Assembly: GCA_036768485.1 (NCBI GenBank)
Contig: JAVLUZ010000768.1
Location: forward strand, 1,057,770-1,121,769
DNA from: Mermis nigrescens
Lineage: Eukaryota; Nematoda; Enoplea; Mermithida; Mermithidae
Direction: 5' to 3'
DNA: 64,000 nucleotides
Shown here: positions 11,737-62,981 of the stretch, in pieces
Numbering within the stretch: position 1 is the first letter of the stretch
Layout: each line of letters begins with the position of its first letter
Made by a program: the position numbers and the translations under genes
The notes under the pieces: model-generated
Databases searched by the model: none
The model's input: only the letters and a program-made list of their open reading frames with translations
What the model was told of the DNA's origin: nothing

Positions 11737-12960
11737 ACATGCACGGCATGCAAATTCTTGGGATGCGAAATGATAAAAGTGCCTTTTTGGGTCCAAAAAT
11801 GGTATGTAAGCGTTTTCTCGGCGTTTCTGACGCAGTGTTTTTTTTTGTACAAGGTCCGTTTGTACATGTACAAAGATGGTCCCCAAAAGTCTTTGTACAT
11901 TTTGTACATGCAAATTTTTGTGTACTATATTTAGTACATTAGCGATTTTAGTGCGGTAAAACAGGGTTTTCGATCTTTGGTAATGTATTTTAGCTAATTT
12001 CTGGGTTTCTGACGCCAAAACTTACTAAAAATTATCTGAAAACGGAGCTAAGCGCCGAAAAATGTTGACATTTTTTCCATTCTAAATGCAAATTCTGCCA
12101 TTTTAAAGATATATAGGACAAATAATTTATCAGTTCGGAGCGAAGCGCCGAAAATTGTGGGAATTTTACATCTTTTTACAGTTTTTGTCTTCCTTAAAAT
12201 CTTTGTTCATTTTGTACACACAAAATTTTTGGGTACTATAATATGGTACTAGCAGCGATTTTAGTGTGGTAAAACAGAGTTCTTCGACTTTTCGTAGTGT
12301 GTTTTAGCTAATTTCTGGGTTTCTAAGGGCAAAAATCACTAAGAATCGTCTTAAAGCGGCGCGAAGCGCCGAAAAATTTGACATTTTTACTTTTGAAATG
12401 CAATTTCTGCCATTATAAAGATATATAGAACACACAATTACTCATTTTCGGCGCGAAGCGCCGAAATTTTTTCGAATTTTAGACCTTTTTTGCAATTTTT
12501 GGCTTCCCAAAAATCTTTGTACATGTACAAAGACGGTCCCGAAAAGTCTTTGTACATCGGGAAAAATCTTTTCGAGTACAAAAAAAAACCTTGTTCTGAC
12601 GATGCTCATCTTTCTAGAGCGTTAAAACATAAAAACATTTCAAAAAAAAAATCAAAAAAGTCGGAACGAATTGAGCAAAATATAGTCAGAACATGAATGT
12701 AATGGCGCGAAGCGCCGAAAATTAGGCACTTCTGAGCAAATTGCTAAAGAGCATATTTTCTACAAATTTTCAGAAAATTTTTGGGGACTTTCAAAAAATC
12801 GCCAATTCAAGCGTAAAACAATTTCAAGGAAAGTTCAATAAAATTCAACAAAATGTAGTTAAAAATGGCTATTTGGCTTGGACTAAAATATCGCTAAAAA
12901 CACTAAAACCAGGACGTAATCTACGATTTTTTAAAATCTTTAATTCTAGTGCGGATGGGG
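11737..12960 (-). mobile_element. Family D element interrupted by a family B element
   Basis: Family D landmarks in reverse order either side of 11833-12593: GCATGCAAATTCTTGGGATG at the left, then CGTTTCTGACG; after the insert TTCTGACGATGCTCATC and GGCGCGAAGCGCC at 12703. The family B insertion split the GCATCGTCAGAAACG block and duplicated TTCTGACG, so it is younger than its host. Confidence 0.7.
11833..12593 (+). mobile_element. Family B hAT-like element (CAGTGTTTTTTTGTAC ends)
   Basis: 761 bp between perfect 8-bp duplications TTCTGACG. Ends are CAGTGTTTTTTTTTGTAC and GTACAAAAAAAAACCTTG. Inside: CAAAGA..GTACATGTAC self-complementary blocks near both ends, two internal repeats of an AACCCAGAAATTAGC-type block, and GGCGCGAAGCGCC at about 12357 and 12450. 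No transposase. Confidence 0.88.
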
Positions 12961-13023
12961 GAAGGTGCGAATTCTTTCGCGAATGAGAGGAGGCGAGTGA
13001 AAAATTTTTAGTGGAGGGTAGCC

Positions 13024-13835
13024 TACCATGGGCAGCAACCAAATTCTGGGGGGTCCGATAGGGCTGCCAAAATTAGGACCAAAAATTTGATTCGGGTGGT
13101 CCAATAGGGCAGTCAAAATTAAGACCAAAAATTTGATTCTGGGGGTCCAACAGGGTTGCCAAAATTAAGACCATAAATTCGATTGGGGGTTTAATAGGAC
13201 TGCCAAAATTAAGACCAAAAATTTGATTCGGGTGGTCCAATAGGGCAGTCAAAATTAAGACCAAAAATTTGATTCTGGGGGTCCAACAGGGTTGCCAAAA
13301 TTAAGACCATAAATTCGATTGGGGGTCCAATAGGGCTGCCAAAATAAAGACCAAAAATTTGATTCGGGTGGTCCGATAGGGCTGCCAAAATTAAGACCAA
13401 AAATTTGATTCTGGGGGTCCAACAGGGTTGCCAAAATTAAGACCATAAATTCGATTGGGGGTCTAATAGGACTGCCAAAATTAAGACCAAAAATTTGATT
13501 CGGGTGGTCCAATAGGGCTGCCAAAATTAAGACCAAAAATTTGATTCTGTGGGTCCAACAGGGTTGCCAAAATTAAGACCATAAATTCGATTGGGGGTCT
13601 AATAGGACTGCCAAAATTAAGACCAAAAATTTGATTCTGGGGGTCCAAAAGGGTTGCCAAAATTAAGACCATAAATTTGATTGGGGGTCCAATAGGGCTG
13701 CCAAAATTAAGACCAAAAATTTGATTCTGGGGGTCCGATAGGGCTGCCAAAATTAACACTAAAAAATGATTCTAGGGGGCCGATAGATCTGCCAAAATTA
13801 ATACCAAAAATTTGATTCTGGGGGTAAATCAATTA
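13024..13835. repeat. 46-bp satellite with 136-bp higher-order period
   Basis: About 17 units of roughly 46 bp built on CCAAAATTAAGACCAAAAAT, TTGATTC, then GGGGGTCCAATAGGGCTG. Three unit variants alternate (CGGGTGGTCC, CTGGGGGTCC, and CGATTGGGGGTC preceded by GACCATAAATT), giving a 136-bp higher-order repeat. Minus-strand ORFs across it only reflect the period. It lies 0.2-1.0 kb downstream of the gene 2 stop codon. Confidence 0.93.
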
Positions 13836-14064
13836 AAAGGGTTTGCCGAATTCTGGAGGTCCAGACCTCCAGACCCCCACGTCCAATTATACCACGCGGC
13901 TTCGTTAAACAGTAATATTATACGTAAACGCACCGGATACGCTCACAAAAATCTGGTGTAAACTAAATACGTATGATTAAGCGTGCAAATTGTTTCTAAC
14001 GACTCGATAGTGTAAAAAGCGCAGATTAAACGCCCGAAATTAGCGTTTTCGGGTCAAAATCAGC
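13836..14064. other. 3' flank of the SEC14L1-like gene
   Basis: About 230 bp between the stop codon and the satellite. No AATAAA is visible on the minus strand here, so the polyadenylation site is unknown and may lie in or beyond the satellite. Confidence 0.4.
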
Positions 14065-54960
<40,896 letters not shown>

Positions 54961-55150
54961 ATTTCACCGCGTTTTTTTCGATTCAAACAACTAGTATGCT
55001 TGCTTTGAGCGGTAAGAGCCAATATTGACCAATAATTAATGAGCAAAGTGTCATGACGGAAACTAACTAACTGACTATCGTATTGCAATCAATCAAATAC
55101 ATAGGGAATAAATAAGGTTCTGAAATACGCAGATAAAAGCCAGTTATGCA
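54961..55150 (-). promoter_or_regulatory. Probable 5' UTR / promoter side of the SEC14L1-like gene
   Basis: Directly upstream of the gene 2 start codon. An in-frame TGA two codons before the ATG shows it is noncoding. No TATA box, initiator or 5' splice acceptor can be assigned with confidence. Confidence 0.3.
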
Positions 55151-55423
55151 GATTAGGTGTAAGCACGCCCGTATTTAGGATTTTGTTTCGGGGGAGGGGG
55201 GCACGACCAAAATTTTTCTAAGACATAAGGAGGACCAAAGGATTAATTTGCAAATTTTATTACCTACCCGGATACCCTAGATACGGTGAGAATCCATTGG
55301 AAACCATCTGTTGTTCAGATCAACATAATACTCGTAATTCAGGCATAAACTTCTTTAAAAAGTTAATTGTTTATCGTAATAGTTTTTATCATTAATTCAA
55401 CACTGATTTGACACGCAGACACC

Positions 55424-55453
55424 CACGCACACACGCACGCACGCACGCACACG
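55424..55453. repeat. (CACG)n microsatellite
   Basis: About 30 bp of ACGC / ACAC repeats just before a family H-like element. Confidence 0.85.
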
Positions 55454-55465
55454 CATATACATAGA

Positions 55466-56672
55466 CAGGCCCGTATTCAGGCTTTGGTTATGGGGAGGGG
55501 GCACGACCAAAATTTTTTAAAAACAAGGGGGACCACAGGATGAATTAAGAACACGATTTACAACCACTACAGCTGTACATTTCGTAAATTTTCCTACCCA
55601 GATGCAGTGTTTTTTGTACTAGGCAAAGATTTTTCCCGATGTACAAAGATTTTTCGGCACAGTCTTTGTGCATGTACAACGATTTTTGGGAAAACAAAAA
55701 TTGCAAAAAAGGTGTGAATTCCGCGAAAATATTCGGCGCTTAGCGCCGAAATGAGTAATTGTGTGTTCGATATATCTTTATAATGTCAGAAATTGCAATT
55801 TGAAAGGGAAAATGTTCGGCGCTTCGCGCCGTTTTGAGACAATTATTAGCGAATTCTGCCCTCAGAAACCCAGAAAATGGTTAAAATATACTACCGAAGG
55901 TCGGGCAACTCTGTGTTTGCCACACTAAAATCGCGGCTGTACCATATTAAAGTACTCCAAAATTTGTGTGTACAACATGTACAAAGATTTTTGGGAAGAC
56001 TCAAACTGTAAAAAGGTGTAAAATTCCGAAAAATTATCGGCGCTTCGCGCCGAAAATGAGAATTGTTTGTCCTATATATCTTCAAAATGGCAGAATTTGC
56101 ATTTAGAATGTAAAAATGTCACATTTTTAGCGCTTCGCGCCGTTTTGAGACAATTTTTAGTAATTTTTGGCGTCAAAAACCCAGAAATTTACTAAAAATA
56201 CACTACCAAAGATCGAAAACCCTGTTATACCACACTAAAATCGCTACTGTACTATATAATAGTACACAAAAATTTTCATGTACCAAAATGTACAAAGACT
56301 TTTGGGGACCATCTTTGTATGCATATACATGTACAAACGGACCTTGTACAAAAAAGACTGCCCAGATGACTTGAACATGGTAAGAATCTAATGGAAACCT
56401 CTTAGAAAATCTCATTTTCTGCATGAAACTTGTGCAAAACAGAAGACACAGATGCCAAATATGCTTTAGATTGTATGAAACTAAAAATGACTGTTTAAAC
56501 CCCGTGCTTAGGACTAATTAGACTCCTGTTATAATTGTGAAATTCGTCGCAGAAGCGCCGAAAATTTTATGCGATTTTTGGCTGAAAAGGCAAAGGAGTA
56601 AAGGAAATAATCGTTTCATATTTCATTTCGAGGGGGGCACGTGACCCCCTATCCCCGCTGGATACAGGCCTG
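55466..56672. mobile_element. Family H-like element hosting a family B element
   Basis: CAGGCCCGTATTCAGG to GGATACAGGCCTG, flanked by TACATAGA on both sides (8 of 8). Without the 756-bp insert and its 8-bp duplication the host is about 443 bp. A truncated relative lies at 55165-55240 (CACGCCCGTATTTAGG). Confidence 0.92.
55605..56360 (-). mobile_element. Family B hAT-like element, nested
   Basis: 756 bp, CAGTGTTTTTTGTAC to GTACAAAAAAGACTG, between perfect duplications CCCAGATG. Three hairpin motifs or variants (near 55735, 55817, 56038) plus a partial at 56130. Confidence 0.94.
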
Positions 56673-56782
56673 TACATAGACAAACATGCATGTAAACAGA
56701 CAAACCTTTGCTAAAGGCAAGTGAACGCAATACTCGAAGCGCTATAGCAAAGAGAGACGCAAATAGCATTGTTTGTTATTAA

Positions 56783-57434
56783 ACTAGCAAAGAAAAATGC
56801 TCCGATGGAACAAAAAAGGTAAATATACTTGAATTTGTTCATTGTTAAGAATGTAAAAGGAGGGGACCAGGGAAAATTTCCCTATATGCGCAGAAGCCAT
56901 AGGAATGTGCTATACAATTAGACTTCCCCTAAACAACGCAAAAATCGAAGTATATTCTGCGGCCTATACACGTTTCTGCAGATTTTCCGTAGTAATTTCT
57001 ATTACGATGGCGAGTATTTTTATTACTTTATTTTGAAAAATTTAAAGAAATTTTTAATGGTTTTTCATGCAAACTATTGAGTTGGCCATGTAGGTGTGAG
57101 TTTACACTATTATATTTTACGCCAGAGCATTGTGGAAAGTCAAGATTTCATGAAATTAATAATACATGATTATTTAATAGTCATGAAAGTGTCTTCAATG
57201 CTCTTTTGCGAAACACTTAAAAACGTTTTGTGACTACAACCACATTTTTCACAGGCCGCAGAATATATTTCGATTTTTGCGTTGTTTAGGGGAAGTCTAA
57301 CTGTTTAGCACATTCCTATGGCTTCTGCGCATATAGGGAAATTTTCCCAAGTCCCCTCCTTTCACATCCTTAACAATGAAGAAATTCAAGTATATTTACC
57401 TTTTTGTTCCATCGGAGCATTTTTCATTGCTAGT
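56783..57434. mobile_element. Foldback element, second copy
   Basis: 652 bp, ACTAGCAAAGAAAAATGCTC and its complement at the ends. Inverted arms of about 190 bp (GGAGGGGACCAGGG, CCATAGGAATGTGCTA mirrored). The outer 80 bp match the copy at 26989; the interior does not. Confidence 0.82.
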
Positions 57435-57483
57435 TCCCTTCTTTTATTTAATACTTAAGGCCAAATATCCATAGATGAGCAGC

Positions 57484-57735
57484 GTCGAGAGATGCCGAGT
57501 GGTAAACACTGTAACCTACGGATCTGAAGGTCCCAGGTTCGATTTCGCCACGATGCAGTTCTTTTCGGCAGGCCAACCCAGCCTTTCATCCCCCTGGGTT
57601 CGATAAATGGGAAGCTGCACTTGTGTGGCGGAGGTTAAAATCTTTGGGACTTGCGCCCCTTGCGGTATCTAGATGAAAGCATCTTCGGATGCATGGGTAA
57701 AACCCACTTTAGGTGTAAAGCCCGGCCTTTAACCT
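57484..57735 (+). repeat. tRNA-derived SINE
   Basis: Head with A box ATGCCGAGTGGT and B box GGTTCGATTTC, resembling a Leu/Ser-type tRNA but unable to fold as one. Body shares CCCAGCCTTTCATCC, GGGTTCGATAAA and GAAGCTGCACTTGTGTGGCG with the minus-strand copy at 27870-28360. Confidence 0.8.
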
Positions 57736-57759
57736 TTAACTTTTAAGGTGGGCAGCGCC

Positions 57760-59681
57760 AAATTTCTGAGGGTGTAATTAGCTGAAGAAATTTCTTTTTT
57801 CGTCTAGAACCCTTTACACTAAAATGATCACAGATCAAGAAACATTGCGTTAAAAGATAAAAAATTTTACGTTTTTAGATATTGTAGCCCTCTACATTAC
57901 CAAAATTGAGGCACACTGACAGTAAAAAACCCGTATACTTTACACTTTGTGCAACAACCATTGAGTTTTAAAAAACTGAAAGGTCAGATTTGTAATCTAT
58001 AACTTAAACGCAACATTTTTGAAAAACAAATTGGCCCTCCGCAAATTGTTTGATACCCAATAATCCGGGCGGAAAAGTGCTTCTCAGTGTAAACTTTGCA
58101 CTTGTGCTAATAACGCAATAGTTGGGTGTATAGAAACAAAATAAACTAGGATCTGTAACGCTAAGGTCAGGGCACATTTTAAGCATAATTAGCATGTTCC
58201 GCCTACTAAGCGGAGTAGGTGAAGAAATTTCGTTTTTCGTCTCAGAACACATTACACTAAAACGATCACAGATCGAGAAATATTGCGTTAAAAGAAAAAA
58301 ACCAATTGGACCGCACAGAAACCAAAATTGAGTTAGATAAGCTTTAGGACACGCTAACAGTAAAAAACCCGTATACTTTTACACTTTTTGTGCAACGACC
58401 ATTGAGTGTAAAGAAATTTTAGGATCAGATTCACAATCTGCAACTTAATGGCAATAGTTTTGAAAAAATTGGCCCTCCGCAAATTGTTTAATACCCAATT
58501 TTCTGAGCGGAAAAGTGCTTCTCAGCACATCTGGGCGTGGGGGATTTGGGGGTATGCATCCCCCAGAAATCCAAAATACCCCCCAAATCAAAATACCCCC
58601 CAGAATTACAATTTTTGAAAATTTTTTTCGTTTTTTCGCAATTTTTTGATGCCAATGGATAGTGCTTGATGAGATACGTCGAAAAATGGTGTTTTTATCG
58701 CCATACCACCATTTTTAAGGCCATTTTTCGACCTTCAAAAAATCTTGCACCCCCCTAGAATTTTCTCGCTGCCCACGTATGCTTCTCAGTGTAAACTTTA
58801 CACTTGTGCTAATAACGCAATATTGGGTGTATAGAAACAAAATAAACTAGGATCTGTAACGCTAACGTCAGAGCACATTTCAAGCATAATTAGCATGTTC
58901 CGCCTACTTAGCGGAGTAGCTGAAGAAATTTCGTTTTTCGTCTAGAACCCTTTACACTAAAACGATCACAGATCGGAAAATACTGCGTTAAAAGAGAAAA
59001 AGTCTCACGTTTTGAGATATTGTACCCTTCTACATTATAAAACCAATTGGACTGCACAGAAACCAAAATTAAGATAGATAAGCTTTAGGACAGGACAAGA
59101 GTAAAACACCCGTATACTTTACACTTTTGTGCAACAACCATTGAGTGTAAAAAAATCTTAATGTTACATTCGTAATCTACAACTCGGCGGCAACATTTTT
59201 TAAAAAATGAAAATGGCCCTCCGCTAATTGTTTGATACTTAAAGCTCTGAGTAGAAAAGTGCTTCTCAGTGTAAATTTTACACTTGTGCTAATAATGCAA
59301 TATTGGACTTATAGAAACAAAGTAGACTAGGATCTGTAACGCTAACGTCAGGGCACAATTTAAGCATAATTAGCATGTTCCGCATACTTAGCGGAGTAGC
59401 TGAAGAAATTTCGTTTTTCATCTCAAACCCTTTACACTAAAACGATCACAGATCAAGAAATACTGCATTTTAAAAGAGAAAAAATGATCCTTGAGATATT
59501 GTAACCCTCTACATTGTAAAACCGATTGGGCTGCGCAGAAACCAAAATTGAGTTAGATAAGCTGAAAACAAGCAAAGAGTAAAAAACCCGTATACTTTAC
59601 ATTTTTGTGCAACAACCATTGAGTGTAAAGAAATTTTAAGGTCAGATTCGTAATATACAGCTCAGGGGCAACATTTAAAAA
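57760..59681. repeat. Tandem array, about 440-480-bp unit, four copies
   Basis: Each unit has GAAGAAATTTCGTTTTTCGT, CACTAAAACGATCACAGATC, ACCCGTATACTTTACACTTT, GGCCCTCCGCAAATTGTTTG, GTGTAAACTTTACACTTGTG and GCATAATTAGCATGTTCCGC. Units start near 57772, 58208, 58916 and 59394. A further partial unit resumes at 62921 beyond the inserted palindromic element. Confidence 0.92.
58526..58781 (-). mobile_element. Family E hAT-like MITE inside the array
   Basis: 256 bp, CACATCTGGGCGTGGGG to GCTGCCCACGTATG, between perfect duplications CTTCTCAG. It interrupts the third array unit at a point intact in the others, which gives the empty-site sequence directly. Confidence 0.94.
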
Positions 59682-59972
59682 GGCAGTAATTATATGCAGT
59701 CAACTGCAGCTAATATAGCACACAATGTAAAATTATATGCAGTCAAAAACCAGCGCCCTAGACTGCAGGTCATATAGCACACAATGTAAAATTATATGCA
59801 GTCAAAAACCAGCGGCCTAGACTGCAGGTAATATAGCACACCATGTGATATTATATGCAGACAACTTGAATGCTTATTGATATGGGAAGCTGGCGCTTCG
59901 CTCGCATTTTGACCCGTAGTAGATGATTTTAGACGGCACTTTTATTTGAGATGGTCTGACAGATTAGCTTTC

Positions 59973-60155
59973 TCAATAGGAAAAGTTTTTTTGCGCTGCA
60001 TAGGTAGCAGCTTCAATAGCTGTCCAGTCATCCATTAGTGCATTTTGATGGGCCAGCGTAAGCTCTGGTCCTGCATGATAGATAGTAGTAGCTGTTTCTG
60101 TTCTTGTCCTCATTCTATGGAATTGTTTTATTTTAGTGGAAATAAAATACTTCAA
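59973..60155 (-). pseudogene. Short conserved reading frame in palindrome arm (left copy)
   Basis: About 45 codons (IYHAGPELTLAHQNALM, IEAATYAAQKN) ending in a stop. The inverted copy at 60590-60722 on the plus strand reads IYHAGPELTLAYQNTLM and IEAATNAAQKN in the corresponding frame, with an upstream frame shift. I recognise no family. It may be a captured gene fragment. Confidence 0.35.
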
Positions 60156-61074
60156 AGTCTATTCTACAATGTGAAACAAGGATTCCGAAAAACATTTGGG
60201 AATGTTTTGGATTAGTCTCGGAAGCGGCGGGGACTTTGGCTAAGCGGGGTTACCAATGTCTTGGGCTTATGCTTAGTTATGTGCATTGACATTGATGCCA
60301 GCACATGGGCTAAGCCTGAGATGAATGGAGCAATTTTTGCTCCATTTATGCCTTAGGCTTGGCCGATGTCTGGCACCAATCTGAATCCGCAAGCAATTTC
60401 TGTCGCCACACACCATTTTTTCCAGTATCATATGTATTTTATTGTATTTACTTTGATTTCCTCATTTTTTCAATTTGACCAAATTTGTATTGCTTTAATT
60501 CTGTCTCTGTCGCAATAAGCTATTTAAACTTAAAAAAATTTGCTGTATAATTTTCTTTCCACTAAAGTAAAACAAATCCCCAGAATGAGGACAAGAACAC
60601 CAACAGCTACGCAATATCTATCATGCAGGACCAGAGCTTACGCTGGCCTATCAAAATACGCTAATGGGTGGATGGGCAGCTATTGAGGCTGCTACCAATG
60701 CAGCGCAAAAAAACATTCCCCATTGAGGAAGCAAATCTGGCAAACCATCTCAAATAAAATTGTCTTCTAATACCATCTGCTACATGTTAAAATGCGAGCG
60801 AAGCGCCAGCTTCCCATATCAATAAACATTGAACTTGACTGCATATAATATCACATTGTGTGATATATCACCTGCAGGGAGTGAGTTAAGAATATGGTAT
60901 TTTCAGGATACTATGAAATAAACTTCAGAAGAACGGATTTTTTTGCTCAGTACTTAGAACATGTTAAAAGAAAGCGCGGATAAAAAATATTCATCCGTCT
61001 ATGATCAATATCACAAAAGCTATGGGTTTCGGTAATCAGCCTCTTCTCGACCTACGCAAGCATCTACTCGACCT

Positions 61075-61945
61075 AAGTATTTGAAGATTCAAACAGCTGA
61101 ATGCAGAATCACATGTAGATACCCAATTTACATTGATATAAGCATCTATACATCGACCTAAGCATCTATACACCTACCTAAGCATCTATACATCGACCTA
61201 AGCATCTATACATCGACCCAAGCATCTATACATCGACCTAAACATCTATACATTGACCTGAGCGGTAGCGACCTCGACCTAAGCAGCTTAAAACGCCTCT
61301 CCAGAAATACTAAGCCTAAGCCTAAGTATATTAGAAGCAAAATCTTAGATTTTCCGGCTAAACTTTACTATATGGTGTGAACGGAAAATTTGCAGATGTA
61401 CGTGGAAAGGAACAATATTGATTGAAATGAGGAGGACATGCATAAAGAAAGTGCGGAAAAAAATTTTATGAAAAACGGACCAATATTGGTGAAGATAGAG
61501 TTACTCAGGATATAGCTACATTAAAGTGAGGTATTTAACAGTTTACCAAAAATGTTCCGAATTTGGGCTGAAAACATATGTATCTGACATTTTCAAGGTC
61601 GCTGATTACGAAAAAATAACTTTTATTTTACGGAAAAAAATTTTGTTTGAAAATTTTTAAATTTGAAAGAACAATTTTTTGCATGTTCTTTCTGTCTAGA
61701 TAATGTGAAAATTCAAGTTTCTGCTTAAATGACGCTTAGGCTTAGGCTTAGTTTATCTGAGGAGGTGTTTTCGGCTGCTTAGGTCGAGGTCGCTCCCGCT
61801 TAGGTCGAGGTATAGATGCTTAGGTCAACGTATAGATGCTTAGGTCGATGTATAGATGCTCAGGTCGATGTATAGATGCTTAGGTCGACCTAAGTTGGGT
61901 ACATGTTATTCTGCATTCCACTGTTTGAATCTTCAAATGGTTGGA
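61075..61945. repeat. Palindrome with 20-bp tandem repeats in both arms
   Basis: Left arm carries about six AAGCATCTATACATCGACCT units (61147-61260); the right arm carries about four inverted units (61800-61890). Both arms end inward in a few TTAGGC hexamers (61308-61326 and 61736-61752). ATTTGAAGATTCAAACAG and its complement mark the outer limits. Confidence 0.9.
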
Positions 61946-62981
61946 ACTTTGAGATAATCCGAAAATGCTGTTTGAATCGTATTTAAGTAGAAATCTTTAA
62001 CTGGATGTAAACAATGCTAAAAATAGTGAAATTTAAAAAAATTTCTTGAAAATTTGGGCAAAAAATTACAAAAAATTTTTCTTCAATCTTGCTTTCCACG
62101 CAGTATAATTTTTTGTAATCTGCGACCTTGAAAATGGCAGGAAAATATTAATTAGTAAAAATTGGAAACCTTCGATAAACTGCTAAAATTCCTTAAAGTG
62201 GCTCAAAATGGTGAATGTCGAAGTATGATGTTTGAAGTACCGTAACTCTGTGAGTTTTGTATGGATTTGGTTTATTATTTTTTTCCGCGTCTTTTAGTGA
62301 CACAAAGTATCGTTTCTGCGAAATTGAATGGCAGTTCTGCCGGAATGGCGCAAAATCGGTTCACACCATATTCTTCAAAAACTCCGATTTTCCTATATCT
62401 TATCAAGTAAAACACGAAAAAGCATGCAAAAAATGAAAATTTTTTTAAAGTTCTTTCAAAATTTCAAACAGCTTTCCGCGCCTTTTTCCTTTTTTCTCCT
62501 TCATTGCTATGCTTCCTTCCATGATTTCAGCCCATATTATTTATTTCTGACAAATGTGTAAGTCCTTGGATCGAGCCGTTTAATCGTCCCACGCAACACT
62601 CAAATCGACAATTGCCTGCAACTTTGCAAGTATGGCTCAGATTTTCACCAAATTTTTTTCCGACGCTTCAATTTATCATGTTTTACCAGTTTGGCACAAA
62701 AATTTTGGCATTCCATATTCGATTTGCTCCTTTTCTAAAACTACCATATTCTTAACTTTAGGCCACCTGCAATCTAGGCCGCTGGTTTTTGACTGCATAT
62801 AATTTTACGTTGTGTGCTATATTACCTGCAGTCTAGGCCGCTGGTTTTTGACCGCATATAATTTTACATTGTGTGCTATATTACCTGCAGTGGACTGCAA
62901 ATAATTACTGCCTTATAAAAGATTGGCCTCCGCAAATTATTTGATTTCTCGGCTAAAGTTTCTAATATGGTTTTGTCTCCG

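Larger units (their letters stand above)
59682..62912. mobile_element. 3.2-kb element made of two tandem palindromes with inverted termini
   Basis: Ends GGCAGTAATTATATGCAG and CTGCAAATAATTACTGCC. Inside each end are two to three units of about 72 bp (ATTATATGCAGTCAAAAACC, AGACTGCAGGTAATATAGCA). 59855-60130 is inverted at 60575-60860, and 61075-61325 is inverted at 61735-61945. It is inserted in an array unit between ACATT and the GGCCTCCGCAAATT that resumes after it; flanks TTTAAAAA and TTATAAAA match at 6 of 8. No transposase seen; superfamily uncertain. Confidence 0.85.

Noticed and set aside
13073..13759. Minus-strand ORFs with repeated FGLNFGSPIGPP-like units
   Set aside because: Satellite-derived. 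The 46-bp unit is not a multiple of three, so the frame does not hold across the array.
13024..13835. CRISPR-like array
   Set aside because: The units are contiguous variants without unique spacers, in animal DNA. The same holds for the 20-bp repeats at 61147-61260.
57484..57560. Functional tRNA gene
   Set aside because: A and B boxes are present but no cloverleaf can be drawn, and the region continues into a SINE body.
61308..61752. Telomeric TTAGGC repeats suggesting a nematode or a telomere relic
   Set aside because: Only two to three hexamers at the inner ends of palindrome arms. Too little to infer telomere type or lineage.
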